A DNA stretch of 64,000 nt from JBCBKL01 sp963922565 (lineage in GTDB: Bacteria > Pseudomonadota > Alphaproteobacteria > Rhodobacterales > Rhodobacteraceae). How positions within the stretch are numbered: position 1 is the stretch's first letter; each line of letters begins with the position of its first letter. The translations under genes were made by a program, and so were the position numbers. The stretch covers positions 6,981 to 70,980 of the forward strand of contig CAWUIQ010000017.1 in assembly GCA_963922565.1 (NCBI GenBank), written 5' to 3'. The notes below the pieces were generated by a model. It did no database searches. It was not told where the DNA came from and saw nothing but the letters and a program-made list of their open reading frames with translations. Below, piece after piece: positions 1-8,216 of the stretch.

Positions 1-385
1 CCGCCTCGACTACGGGTCGGAAGCGTTCGATGGATTCGGCGATGGTGGCGTTGATATTAGCCTTAGAGAACCCTTCGCTGGCGGACCCGAAGATCGCGAT
101 TTCGTCCGCTTTGGCCGCGAGCGCATCCTCGTAGCCGCGCATGTTCGGCGTCAGCGCGGCATAGCGAAGACCATCGGCCCGCTTTATGCCCGCCAGAACC
201 TCGGCACTTCCGGCCATCTGTGGCACCCATTTGGGGCTGACGAAACTCGCGCATTCGATCCGGCGGAACCCTGCGGCGCTCAGCTTGTCGACAAGGGCGA
301 TCTTGTCGGCGACCGGGATCTCTCCGGGCTCGTTCTGCAGGCCATCGCGCGGGCCAACTTCAAAGATTTCGACGGCTCCGATCAT
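1..385 (-). CDS. mvaB: Hydroxymethylglutaryl-CoA lyase (partial, N-terminal 128 residues)
   Basis: Last enzyme of leucine degradation: splits HMG-CoA into acetyl-CoA and acetoacetate. The reading frame starts with ATG at 385 and is open to the left edge, so the C-terminal part lies outside the window. The translation begins MIGAVEIFEVGPRDGLQNE; the RDGLQNE block at residues 13-19 is the hallmark of the HMGL/DRE-TIM metallolyase family, and ASFVSPKWVPQM follows as in true HMG-CoA lyases. The start overlaps the stop of the upstream glutathione transferase gene by 4 bases, so it is translationally coupled and is the last visible gene of the mccB-mccA unit. Homocitrate or isopropylmalate synthases share the fold but lack this exact block and context. 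Confidence 0.93.
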   Translation of the reverse strand, partial: MIGAVEIFEVGPRDGLQNEPGEIPVADKIALVDKLSAAGFRRIECASFVSPKWVPQMAGSAEVLAGIKRADGLRYAALTPNMRGYEDALAAKADEIAIFGSASEGFSKANINATIAESIERFRPVVEA

Positions 386-1041
386 GCCTGCTCCCCCCAC
401 GGCTCAAAGAAGTCTTCCGAGAACAGTCGCATATTTTCGTCCGGAAGGCTTGCCTGGAATGCCGGGCGGTTCGTGATCCGGTCGTACCAGGCCGCGAGGT
501 TTGTCCGATCTTCGAAGCGGGCAAAGAAGGACGCCATATAGACCGCCTGCCCCACCGAAATGTCGGCCGCTGAAAACCCGCCATCGAGCAGGTAGTCACG
601 CCCGGCCAGACGATGTTCGAGCGCATCAAAGCATTTACCGATGCGGGCGGCCTCAAGCTTCATCACGATCGGGCTGCGCATATGGTCTTCGCGCAGCGCG
701 ATGTGCTGTTGAGTCAGCGCGGCGGCATGCTGGCTGATCGTCTCGGCGAAATGGATCCAGACCAGCCACTCGGCGCGCTCGGGATGTCCGGGCGACCGAC
801 CCAGATCGTCGGGGCTGAAGCGGTCACAGAGGTATTCGGCGATGGCCCCGGTCTCGATCAGGCACTTTCCATCGATTTCCAGCGAAGGCACCCGGCCCGA
901 TGGCGCGATCGACAGGTATTTGGGATCACGCAGGTTCTTTCCAAAAGCATGGGTGATCACCTCGAATTCGACGCCCAATTCATAGAGCAACCAGAGGCTT
1001 CGCATCGACCGGGTCTGCGGACAATGATGCAGCCGGATCAT
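382..1041 (-). CDS. Glutathione S-transferase family protein
   Basis: 219 aa, typical length for a cytosolic GST. The N-terminal thioredoxin-like half starts IRLHHCPQTRSMRSLWLLYE. The cis-proline segment GRVPSLEIDG and the glutathione-binding ETGAIAEYL follow, then an all-helical C-terminal domain. It is one of two GST genes in tandem between mccA and the HMG-CoA lyase gene, joined by 4-base overlaps on both sides. The two copies differ clearly in sequence (the other begins MIGLRLTGFKPSVYTRAV), so they are not a recent duplication. Its role in leucine catabolism is unknown; conjugation or isomerisation of reactive acyl intermediates is only a guess. Confidence 0.88.
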   Translation of the reverse strand: MIRLHHCPQTRSMRSLWLLYELGVEFEVITHAFGKNLRDPKYLSIAPSGRVPSLEIDGKCLIETGAIAEYLCDRFSPDDLGRSPGHPERAEWLVWIHFAETISQHAAALTQQHIALREDHMRSPIVMKLEAARIGKCFDALEHRLAGRDYLLDGGFSAADISVGQAVYMASFFARFEDRTNLAAWYDRITNRPAFQASLPDENMRLFSEDFFEPWGEQA

Positions 1042-1697
1042 GACAGCGTCTCAGGTCGCGGGGCTTGCTGCACACAGATCTCTTTGAAGGCTGGTCGTTT
1101 CGAAAAGGCATCGAACCAGTGCGCCAGCCCCTCGCGCTGCTCAAGCATCTCTTTGCCTTCTGTGATCTGGCTGAATGCATCCATCATGGGCGCCAGCACG
1201 CAATCGGCCTGGGTGATGTCACGCCCGTTCAGGACAAGACCGGCTGCTGCGATATCTTCGAGCGCATCCAGAACCGGAACGGACGCCGCGAGGCCCGCCG
1301 CCACCTCCTCACCATCGAAAGGGGCCCCCGCCCGTGGCCGAAAAACGCCGTGGGCAAAGACCTGGCGGACCATCGGCCAATAGCCGTATGCGTCCATGAT
1401 GCCGATGACCTGTGCGACCCGCGCCCGCGCCTTTGCCCCTTTCGGCAAGAGCGACGGCGCATCAAGGGCATCCTCGAGATATCCGAGGATCGCGCGGGTC
1501 TCAAAGACGCGAAACGCATAGTGATCCAGGACCGGCACGCGACCGAATGGATGCAGATTGCGCAGCGCCTCCTGACCCTCGGGCGAAAACGGATCGACCT
1601 CGACAAAATCATAGGCCAGCCCCTTTTCGTGCAGGACCATTCGGACGGCGCGGGTATAGACGCTGGGCTTAAAACCGGTGAGGCGCAGGCCGATCAT
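1038..1697 (-). CDS. Glutathione S-transferase family protein
   Basis: 219 aa. The N-terminal segment GFKPSVYTRAVRMVLHEKGL is followed by the cis-Pro stretch FGRVPVLDHYAFRVFETRAI, in which the ET pair is the expected glutathione gamma-glutamyl contact. The C-terminal half is helical. It lies directly after mccA, overlapping its stop by 4 bases, and overlaps the next GST by 4 bases, so it belongs to the leucine-degradation operon. The substrate cannot be told from sequence. The pairing of two different GSTs inside a carboxylase operon suggests handling of electrophilic enoyl-CoA products or oxidative by-products, which is inference only. Confidence 0.88.
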   Translation of the reverse strand: MIGLRLTGFKPSVYTRAVRMVLHEKGLAYDFVEVDPFSPEGQEALRNLHPFGRVPVLDHYAFRVFETRAILGYLEDALDAPSLLPKGAKARARVAQVIGIMDAYGYWPMVRQVFAHGVFRPRAGAPFDGEEVAAGLAASVPVLDALEDIAAAGLVLNGRDITQADCVLAPMMDAFSQITEGKEMLEQREGLAHWFDAFSKRPAFKEICVQQAPRPETLS

Positions 1698-3628
1698 TCG
1701 GCCGCTTCCAGCCGGACGAGGGCTGCGCCCGCTTCGACCTGATCGCCCTCTCCGGCCAGCACCTCGGCCACGGTGCCATCGCGGACGGCCGTCAGGGTGT
1801 GCTCCATCTTCATTGCTTCCAGAATGGCGAGCCGGTCGCCTGCCTGAACCGCCATCCCGGCCTGCGCAAAGATCGCCTTGACCAACCCGGGCATCGGCGC
1901 GTCGACGACATTGCCGTCACCGGTCGCACTTGCCGCGACATTCAGCAGATCGATGCGGTCAAAGACGATGCCGCCCCCCGCAAAGACCGTGACGGTATCA
2001 CCATGGACCGCCACCTTGGGCGCCGGTTTGCCCTCGATCGTCCAACCTTGGGCGTTGCGATGCGCAGGCACGTCGACGCCGTTCACGTACCATTCCTGTT
2101 CAATCTCGTTCAGAACAGCGACCTGCAGATCGATGGGCTGGTCTTCGTGGGCGAGCGGGATCGCACGCCGCAGCGGATGCCACAGCGTATGCCCGGCAAG
2201 CTCGTCCGGCTGGTCGAGGCCGGACGCAACCATGCCCGCCGCCACGATATGGATTGCCTCGGGCACGATGGGGCGCACCAAGGCATCGAGATCGCGCCCG
2301 ATCAGGCCGGTATCGACCTCGCCCGCGGCAAAACCGTCATGAGCGCTGAGCGCGCTCAGAAAGGCGAGGTTGGTGACCGTACCGCCGACCTCGGTTTTGG
2401 CCAATGCCTGCGACAACCGGCCAAGGGCGACGGCGCGGTTGGGGCCGTGGGTGATCACCTTGGCGATCATCGGGTCATAGAACGGGCTGATCGTGTCGCC
2501 TGCCCGTACCCCGCTATCGGCGCGGGCGCTTTCCGGAAATTCCAGATGCGTGAGGGTTCCGGTTGCGGGCAGAAATCCCTTCGGCACATCCTCGGCGTAA
2601 AGACGGGCCTCGAACGCGTGGCCGGTGATCTGAAGGTCCGCCTGCTGCATCGGCAACGGCTCACCCGCCGCAACCCGCAACTGCCATTCCACCAGATCAA
2701 CACCGGTGATCGCCTCGGTCACCGGGTGTTCGACCTGCAGGCGGGTGTTCATCTCCATGAAGTAGAACCCGTCGGGGCGCAGGCCATCCGAGCCGTCGAC
2801 GATGAATTCGACGGTCCCCGCCCCTTTGTACCCGATGGCCTCGGCCGCACGGACGGCTGCTGCGCCCATGGCCGCACGCATGTCTTGGGTCATGCCCGGC
2901 GCGGGCGCCTCCTCGATGACCTTTTGGTGGCGCCGCTGCAGGGAACAGTCGCGCTCGAAAAGATGAACGGCCTTCTGGCCATCGCCAAAGACCTGAACCT
3001 CGATATGGCGCGGCTTGGCCACGAATTTCTCGACCAGAACGGCATCGTTGCCGAAGGCGGTCTTGGCTTCGGACCGGGCGCTTTGCAGGGCGGTGGCGAA
3101 GGCCTTGGGGGCATCCACCAGCCGCATCCCCTTGCCGCCGCCACCAGCCACGGCCTTGATAAGAACCGGGTAACCAATGGCATCGGCAGCCCCCGACAGA
3201 TGCTCGGGATCCTGATTTTCGCCATGATAGCCGGGGACGACCGGCACGCCCGCCTCTTCCATCAGCGCCTTGGCGGCGTCTTTCAGGCCCATGGCGCGGA
3301 TCGCCTGTGCAGAGGGCCCGATGAAGGTAAGGCCAGCCGCCTCGACCAGTTCCACGAAATCGGGGTTTTCGCTCAGAAACCCATAGCCCGGATGGATCGC
3401 CTGCGCGCCCGTGTCCAGTGCGGCCTCAATAATGACGTCGCCGCGCAGGTACGACTCCGCGGGCGCGTTGCCCCCAATATGAACGGCCCCATCCGCCATC
3501 TCGACATGAAGGGCCCCGGCATCCGCATCCGAATAGACCGCGACGCAACGTACCCCCATGGATTGGGCCGTGCGGATGATGCGGCAGGCAATCTCGCCGC
3601 GATTGGCGATCAGGATCTTGTCAAACAC
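1694..3628 (-). CDS. mccA: Methylcrotonoyl-CoA carboxylase, biotin-containing alpha subunit
   Basis: 644 aa with GTG start at 3628. The frame stays open upstream to 3961, but the family start VFDKILIANRGEIACRI and a purine-rich AAGGAATAAG site 5 bases before the GTG favour this start. Domains in order: biotin carboxylase with ATP-grasp (roughly residues 1-450; GGGGKGMRLV and EMNTRLQVEHPVTEAITG are visible), a middle BT-type region, and a C-terminal biotinyl domain with EAMKMEHTL whose Lys, near residue 607, should carry biotin. It carboxylates 3-methylcrotonyl-CoA together with the beta subunit encoded two genes upstream. Propionyl- or acetyl-CoA carboxylase alpha subunits are similar, but the neighbours (ivd, beta subunit, HMG-CoA lyase) fix the role. 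Confidence 0.93.
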   Translation of the reverse strand: MFDKILIANRGEIACRIIRTAQSMGVRCVAVYSDADAGALHVEMADGAVHIGGNAPAESYLRGDVIIEAALDTGAQAIHPGYGFLSENPDFVELVEAAGLTFIGPSAQAIRAMGLKDAAKALMEEAGVPVVPGYHGENQDPEHLSGAADAIGYPVLIKAVAGGGGKGMRLVDAPKAFATALQSARSEAKTAFGNDAVLVEKFVAKPRHIEVQVFGDGQKAVHLFERDCSLQRRHQKVIEEAPAPGMTQDMRAAMGAAAVRAAEAIGYKGAGTVEFIVDGSDGLRPDGFYFMEMNTRLQVEHPVTEAITGVDLVEWQLRVAAGEPLPMQQADLQITGHAFEARLYAEDVPKGFLPATGTLTHLEFPESARADSGVRAGDTISPFYDPMIAKVITHGPNRAVALGRLSQALAKTEVGGTVTNLAFLSALSAHDGFAAGEVDTGLIGRDLDALVRPIVPEAIHIVAAGMVASGLDQPDELAGHTLWHPLRRAIPLAHEDQPIDLQVAVLNEIEQEWYVNGVDVPAHRNAQGWTIEGKPAPKVAVHGDTVTVFAGGGIVFDRIDLLNVAASATGDGNVVDAPMPGLVKAIFAQAGMAVQAGDRLAILEAMKMEHTLTAVRDGTVAEVLAGEGDQVEAGAALVRLEAAE

Positions 3629-3632
3629 GCTC

Positions 3633-4046
3633 TTATTCCTTGAAGTCCTCGATGAGCCTGAAGCGTTCGCAGACAAGCTCCATTTCGGGATCGAACCCGC
3701 CGTGACGCCGAAAGTACCGTTCATGTCCGGCCTGCCATCCTTCGAGCGAAGTGTTTTCACCCTCGGCCAGCGCGAAACCGGCATCGACATCGCAAAATCG
3801 GCGTATCGTGACGTCCAGCGTTTCAATGACCAGAGCCGGGCTGCCATCCCATTCGAGCGCGATGTCACGGCGCCCGACGACCGGCAGGGCTTCTTTCCCC
3901 GGTCCAAAATCGCGGAGCGCGCCGCAAGTCGCTGTCTTACGCCCGGCGCGCACAAGCCCAAGCAACTCGGCGCTCAATTCCGGGCCATCGCCAAATCTGA
4001 ACGTCTCGGCGTTCGGATAGCGTTCAAGTGCTTCATCCAAAGTCAT
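3633..4046 (-). CDS. ASCH-domain protein
   Basis: 137 aa from the ATG at 4046, which has a GAGG site 5 bases upstream. An in-frame ATG at 4088 would add 14 residues without a good site. The protein starts MTLDEALERYPNAETFRFGD and contains GRKTATCGALRDF, the typical ASCH beta-barrel signature (ligand-binding fold related to PUA, proposed to bind RNA or modified nucleosides). Some ASCH proteins hydrolyse N4-acetylcytidine, but nothing here proves activity. It lies between the beta and alpha carboxylase subunit genes, ending 4 bases before the mccA start, so it is cotranscribed with leucine degradation although no link in function is evident. Confidence 0.82.
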   Translation of the reverse strand: MTLDEALERYPNAETFRFGDGPELSAELLGLVRAGRKTATCGALRDFGPGKEALPVVGRRDIALEWDGSPALVIETLDVTIRRFCDVDAGFALAEGENTSLEGWQAGHERYFRRHGGFDPEMELVCERFRLIEDFKE

Positions 4047-4102
4047 CTCTGCCTCAAACGGTTGTTTCCAATGCAACAAACAGGTCACCGAAAATTACCA
4101 TT

Positions 4103-5707
4103 CTACATCCGGAACACGCCAAAGCGGGTTTCCTCAATCGGAGCGTTCAGAGCAGCGCTCAGGCTCAGATACAGCACATCGCGGCTCTTGCGCGGGTCGA
4201 TGATACCGTCATCCCAAAGCCGTGCCGAAGCATAAAGGGGGTGCGATTGCTCGTCGAACATGTCGATCGTCGGCTGTTTGAAAGCCGCTTCTTCCTCCGC
4301 GCTCCAGCTTTCGCCGGCGCGCTCCATCGCGTCACGCTTGACCGTGGCCAACACACCCGCGGCCTGCGCACCACCCATCACGCTGATGCGCGAATTCGGC
4401 CATGTCCACATGAAGCGCGGGCTGTAAGCCCTTCCTGCCATGCCATAATTTCCAGCCCCAAAGGATCCGCCAACCAGCATCGTGATCTTCGGCACCGAGG
4501 TCGTCGCCACCGCCGTCACCATCTTGGCCCCGTGTCGCGCGATCCCCTCGTTCTCGTACTTCCGGCCCACCATGAACCCGGTGATGTTCTGCAGGAACAC
4601 CAGCGGGATGCGCCGCTGCGAGCAGAGTTCGACGAAATGGGCACCCTTTTGGGCGCTTTCGCTGAACAGCACGCCGTTATTGGCGATGATCCCGACCGGG
4701 CAGCCCCGCACATGGGAAAAGCCGCAGACGAGCGTTTCGCCAAAGCGCGGCTTGAACTCGTCAAAGCGTGACCCATCCACGATGCGGGCAATGACCTCGC
4801 GAATGTCATAGGGGGTCCGCAGGTCGGCAGGAACGACGCCAAGGATCTCATCCGGGCCATAGGCCGGTTCTTCGGGCGATGCCCAATTGACCGTATCAGG
4901 CCTGGTGCGGTTGAGGCTGCCAACCGCGCGCCGGGCAAGTGCAAGCGCGTGGGCGTCATCCTCGGCCAGGTAATCGGCCACGCCCGAAAGCCGCGTGTGG
5001 ACGTCGCCACCGCCCAGATCCTCGGCGCTGACAACCTCCCCGGTTGCCGCCTTGACCAGTGGAGGCCCCGCCAGAAAGATCGTTCCCTGATCCTTTACGA
5101 TGATGGTCACGTCCGACATCGCGGGCACATAGGCCCCGCCCGCCGTACAGGACCCCATCACGACCGCGATCTGGGGGATGCCCTTGGCTGACATTTGCGC
5201 CTGATTGTAAAAGATCCGGCCAAAGTGATCCCGGTCGGGAAAGACCTCATCCTGATTGGGCAGGTTCGCACCGCCGCTGTCGACGAGGTAGATGCACGGC
5301 AGGTGGTTCTGTTCGGCAATCTCTTGGGCGCGCAGATGCTTTTTGACAGTGACCGGGTAATAGGTGCCGCCTTTCACGGTGGCGTCGTTGCAGACCACCA
5401 TGACCTCCTGCCCCATGACGCGACCAATGCCCGCGACGACGCCCGCGCAGGGGGCGGCGCCGTCATACATGCCATGGGCGGCGGTGGCGCCAACCTCCAG
5501 AAAGGGCGAGCCGGGATCGAGAAGGTTTGCGACACGGCGGCGGGGCAGCATCTTGCCACGGCTCTCATGACGGGCGCGGGATTTCTCGCCGCCGCCCATG
5601 CGGGCAGCGGAGGCTGCCACGTTGATCTGCTCCAACGCTTCGAGATGCGCCGCCTCATTGGTCCGGAAGGTCTCGGACCCGGCTATGACGCCAGATGTCA
5701 GACGCAT
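4103..5707 (-). CDS. mccB: Methylcrotonoyl-CoA carboxylase, carboxyltransferase beta subunit
   Basis: 534 aa, full length for the beta subunit of biotin-dependent acyl-CoA carboxylases. It transfers CO2 from carboxybiotin to 3-methylcrotonyl-CoA. Visible features are the acyl-CoA-binding N-terminal crotonase-like domain with VCNDATVKGGTYYPVTVKK and IYLVDSGGANLPNQDEVFPD, and the C-terminal domain with GSFGAGNYGMAGRAYSPRF. PNQDEVFPD is characteristic of methylcrotonyl rather than propionyl carboxylases. It is first in the operon mccB, ASCH, mccA, two GSTs, HMG-CoA lyase, and is divergent from the OmpW-like gene 125 bases away. Confidence 0.93.
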   Translation of the reverse strand: MRLTSGVIAGSETFRTNEAAHLEALEQINVAASAARMGGGEKSRARHESRGKMLPRRRVANLLDPGSPFLEVGATAAHGMYDGAAPCAGVVAGIGRVMGQEVMVVCNDATVKGGTYYPVTVKKHLRAQEIAEQNHLPCIYLVDSGGANLPNQDEVFPDRDHFGRIFYNQAQMSAKGIPQIAVVMGSCTAGGAYVPAMSDVTIIVKDQGTIFLAGPPLVKAATGEVVSAEDLGGGDVHTRLSGVADYLAEDDAHALALARRAVGSLNRTRPDTVNWASPEEPAYGPDEILGVVPADLRTPYDIREVIARIVDGSRFDEFKPRFGETLVCGFSHVRGCPVGIIANNGVLFSESAQKGAHFVELCSQRRIPLVFLQNITGFMVGRKYENEGIARHGAKMVTAVATTSVPKITMLVGGSFGAGNYGMAGRAYSPRFMWTWPNSRISVMGGAQAAGVLATVKRDAMERAGESWSAEEEAAFKQPTIDMFDEQSHPLYASARLWDDGIIDPRKSRDVLYLSLSAALNAPIEETRFGVFRM

Positions 5708-5832
5708 CTCAAATCTCCTGTCCCACTATGTCTGTGCGAATTGCCGCAGGCCCCGCCCGTTTGATCGAGATCATGGCCCATTGCTGCACTGCAGCTAAAC
5801 GGGTGAGCATGACGAGCAAGCGAGGAAGCAAC

Positions 5833-6429
5833 ATGAAAAAAATCCTGACATACGCCGCACTTGCGCTGCTGACAGCGGCCCCCGCAGTCGCACAGATCCA
5901 GGGCGATTTCACGCTCGGCTTCGGTGTGGGCGGCGTGCTCCCCAAATCGGGAAACGGACAGCTCGCAGGTGGCGAGGCCGACATCGGAGACGACATTCGC
6001 CCGACCATCACCTTTGAATACTTCATCTTCGACAACGTTGGCATCGAGCTCTTGGCCGCGACCCCGTTCGAGCATGACATTGATATTGACGGAATTGGCT
6101 TTGCCGGTTCGACCAAGCACCTGCCGCCGACCCTTTCGGTGAACTATCACTTCCCGATGGACGGCAAGCTGACCCCCTACGTGGGTATCGGCGTCAATTA
6201 CACGACATTCTTCGACGAGGAATCGCCCCTCGGCACGCTGGAGTTGGATGACAGTTTTGGCATCGCCGTCCAGGCAGGGCTCGATTTCGCGGTTAGTGAC
6301 CGCGCTGCTTTGCGGACCAACATCCGCTGGATCGACATCGACGCGGATGCCAGCCTGAACGGTACATCGATCGGAACGGCCGAGATCGACCCGGTGGTGT
6401 TGAATTTCGCCTATGTCCTGAAATTCTAG
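5833..6429 (+). CDS. OmpW-family outer membrane beta-barrel protein
   Basis: 198 aa. ATG at 5833 is preceded by GAGGAAG. The frame is open upstream, but MKKILTYAALALLTAAPAVA is a clean Sec signal peptide, which fixes the start. The mature part has alternating hydrophobic strands and ends in YVLKF with a C-terminal Phe, as expected for BAM-assembled barrels. PTITFEYFIFDNVGIELLAA and LPPTLSVNYHF match the OmpW pattern. OmpW proteins are small 8-strand barrels that pass hydrophobic compounds. The gene lies between the two leucine-degradation units on the opposite strand, so uptake of a branched-chain or hydrophobic substrate is possible but not shown. Confidence 0.88.
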   Translation: MKKILTYAALALLTAAPAVAQIQGDFTLGFGVGGVLPKSGNGQLAGGEADIGDDIRPTITFEYFIFDNVGIELLAATPFEHDIDIDGIGFAGSTKHLPPTLSVNYHFPMDGKLTPYVGIGVNYTTFFDEESPLGTLELDDSFGIAVQAGLDFAVSDRAALRTNIRWIDIDADASLNGTSIGTAEIDPVVLNFAYVLKF

Positions 6430-6446
6430 GACTTTTGGGGTGGGTC

Positions 6447-6467
6447 GGCGCGTAACCGGCCCGCGCC
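6447..6467. terminator. Weak hairpin between convergent genes
   Basis: GGCGCG and CGCGCC arms (6 bp, 9-base loop) lie 18 bases after the OmpW stop and before the end of the convergent acyl-CoA synthetase gene. There is no T-run, so termination activity is uncertain. Confidence 0.35.
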
Positions 6468-6485
6468 ACGCGGAACTTGAAGACA

Positions 6486-7943
6486 TCACAAGCCCGCCTC
6501 CCCAGCTGCCCGAGCCTTCAATTCCTTACGGATCACCTTACCAGTCACCGTCATCGGCAAGGCCTCTACGAAATCGATTTCCCTCGGGTATGAATACGTT
6601 GCGAGACGTTCCTGAACATATCTTTGCAGCGCCTCGGCGTTGCTCGGCGCGCCCTCTTTGCGGACCACATAGGCCTTCACGATCTCACCCCGCACGGCAT
6701 CAGGCTTGCCCACCACCCCGCAGGTCGCGACATCGGGATGGGTCAGCAGGCAATCCTCGATCTCTGCCGGGCCGATACGATAGCCGCCGGACGAAATTAC
6801 GTCATCCTCCCGGCCGACGAACCGAATGAAGTCGCCCTCCCGCACCCCCCGATCGCCGGTCAGCATCCAGTCGCCTCGGAACTTCTCGGCCGTCGCCTCG
6901 AGCTTGCACCAGTATTCCAGCATCATCGACGGAGCACCGCGGCGCACAGCGATATCGCCTTCGCCGGCCTCATCCGCATCAATGACATCAACCTCGAAGC
7001 CCGGCACCGGTTTACCCATACAGCCCGGGCGCGGTGCGAAGTCGGCGGCACAGGACGACACGATCATGTTGCATTCCGTCTGGCCGTAGAATTCGTTGAT
7101 GGTGACGCCAAGCGCTTCGCGTCCCCATGCCAGCATCTCGGCCCCCAATGGCTCACCCCCTGATGCAACGCTGCGCAGCCCTTCGATACGGGTTTCCGAC
7201 GCCTTGAGCATGCGCAGGGCAGTCGGTGGGAAAAACACATTGCGAACAGAGGCTTCCGCGATGATCTTAGCCGTCTCATCGGGGGAGAATTTCGCCATCC
7301 GCGCCGACACGACAGGCACGCCGAGCGCCAAACCCGGCATCAGCACATCGAACAGCCCTCCGATCCAGGCCCAGTCTGCGGGGGTCCAAAGGCAATCGCC
7401 CGGTTGCCCCAGATGATCGTGGCTGAGGCTCACACCGGGCAGATGGCCGTCCAGCACACCGTGGCCATGCAGCGCGCCCTTGGGCGCACCGGTCGTGCCG
7501 GAGGTATAAATCAAAACTGCCGGTATACTTGCGTCGGCGGGATGGTAGGGAACCTCATCACCATCGATACCGGCCGCGTCGACCAGCCACGGCTCGGCCA
7601 GATCACCCAGCAGGCTCGCCCCTTCCGCGTCCGTCAGCACAATCGCGCAACCAGCATCCGCGATCCGGCTCGCCAGGGCATCCCGACGAAAGAGTTTGAA
7701 CAGCGGGACCGAGATCGCCCCGATCTTCCAGATGGCGAGATGTGCCGCTGCACACCACGGGCCCTGGCTGAGCAGCACACCGACGCGGTCACCGGCCCGA
7801 ACCCGGACCCGCAGCGCGCGCGCCAATCCATCGCACATCGCATTGAGGTCGCCATAGGTCACATCGCGCCGCGCCGCCCCCGTCAGGTCGATGATGGCAA
7901 CCTGATCGTTTGGCTTTTCAAGGCATTGCGCGGCCATGTTCAT
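6486..7943 (-). CDS. AMP-dependent acyl-CoA synthetase
   Basis: 485 aa from the ATG at 7943, which overlaps the stop of the upstream small gene (ATGA). The frame extends further upstream without coding character. It activates a carboxylic acid to its CoA thioester through an acyl-AMP. Motifs: P-loop-like IYTSGTTGAPKGALHGHG, the adenylate-binding NEFYGQTECN, hinge region MLTGDRGVREGDFIRFVGREDD, and C-terminal GKVIRKELKARA with the catalytic Lys. The pattern is closest to medium-chain or acetoacetyl-type synthetases. Cotranscription with ivd suggests a branched short-chain acid such as isovalerate, or acetoacetate, as substrate; this is inference. Confidence 0.88.
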   Translation of the reverse strand: MNMAAQCLEKPNDQVAIIDLTGAARRDVTYGDLNAMCDGLARALRVRVRAGDRVGVLLSQGPWCAAAHLAIWKIGAISVPLFKLFRRDALASRIADAGCAIVLTDAEGASLLGDLAEPWLVDAAGIDGDEVPYHPADASIPAVLIYTSGTTGAPKGALHGHGVLDGHLPGVSLSHDHLGQPGDCLWTPADWAWIGGLFDVLMPGLALGVPVVSARMAKFSPDETAKIIAEASVRNVFFPPTALRMLKASETRIEGLRSVASGGEPLGAEMLAWGREALGVTINEFYGQTECNMIVSSCAADFAPRPGCMGKPVPGFEVDVIDADEAGEGDIAVRRGAPSMMLEYWCKLEATAEKFRGDWMLTGDRGVREGDFIRFVGREDDVISSGGYRIGPAEIEDCLLTHPDVATCGVVGKPDAVRGEIVKAYVVRKEGAPSNAEALQRYVQERLATYSYPREIDFVEALPMTVTGKVIRKELKARAAGEAGL

Positions 7944-8212
7944 ATTTCGGGTTCCACCACGCTTTGCACGACGCCCGCGCGGTTCACCCGGTAAAGCGTC
8001 TCGCCGCACTTCACCTCGAGAAGCACACCGTCATCCTGCAGCCATCCCAGACAGGCAGTTACGTCCCCGCCATAACGGCGCACGTGGTCCTCGGCCACGG
8101 CGTTCACGATGCCTGCAATGTCCCGATCGGTCACCTGCCGCCCCGCGAGAAAGCCAAGCAGGGCCGCAGCTGTGCAAAGAAACAGAACGATGATCAGGAC
8201 AGAGCGCGGCAT
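7940..8212 (-). CDS. Small single-pass membrane protein, function unknown
   Basis: 90 aa from ATG 8212, four bases after the ivd stop; an in-frame start at 8236 would lie inside ivd. The N-terminus MPRSVLIIVLFLCTAAALLG is a hydrophobic segment (about residues 4-26) that could be a membrane anchor or an uncleaved signal. The remainder is a small soluble domain with two Cys in TACLGWLQ and EVKCGETLYRV. It sits between ivd and the acyl-CoA synthetase gene and overlaps the latter by 4 bases, so translation is coupled. I do not recognise the family. Confidence 0.72.
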   Translation of the reverse strand: MPRSVLIIVLFLCTAAALLGFLAGRQVTDRDIAGIVNAVAEDHVRRYGGDVTACLGWLQDDGVLLEVKCGETLYRVNRAGVVQSVVEPEI

Positions 8213-8216
8213 GGCA

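Noticed and set aside
1799..3643. 614-aa plus-strand open frame
   Set aside because: It lies antisense to mccA, whose translation matches biotin carboxylase motifs throughout. Long antisense frames are expected in high-GC genes.
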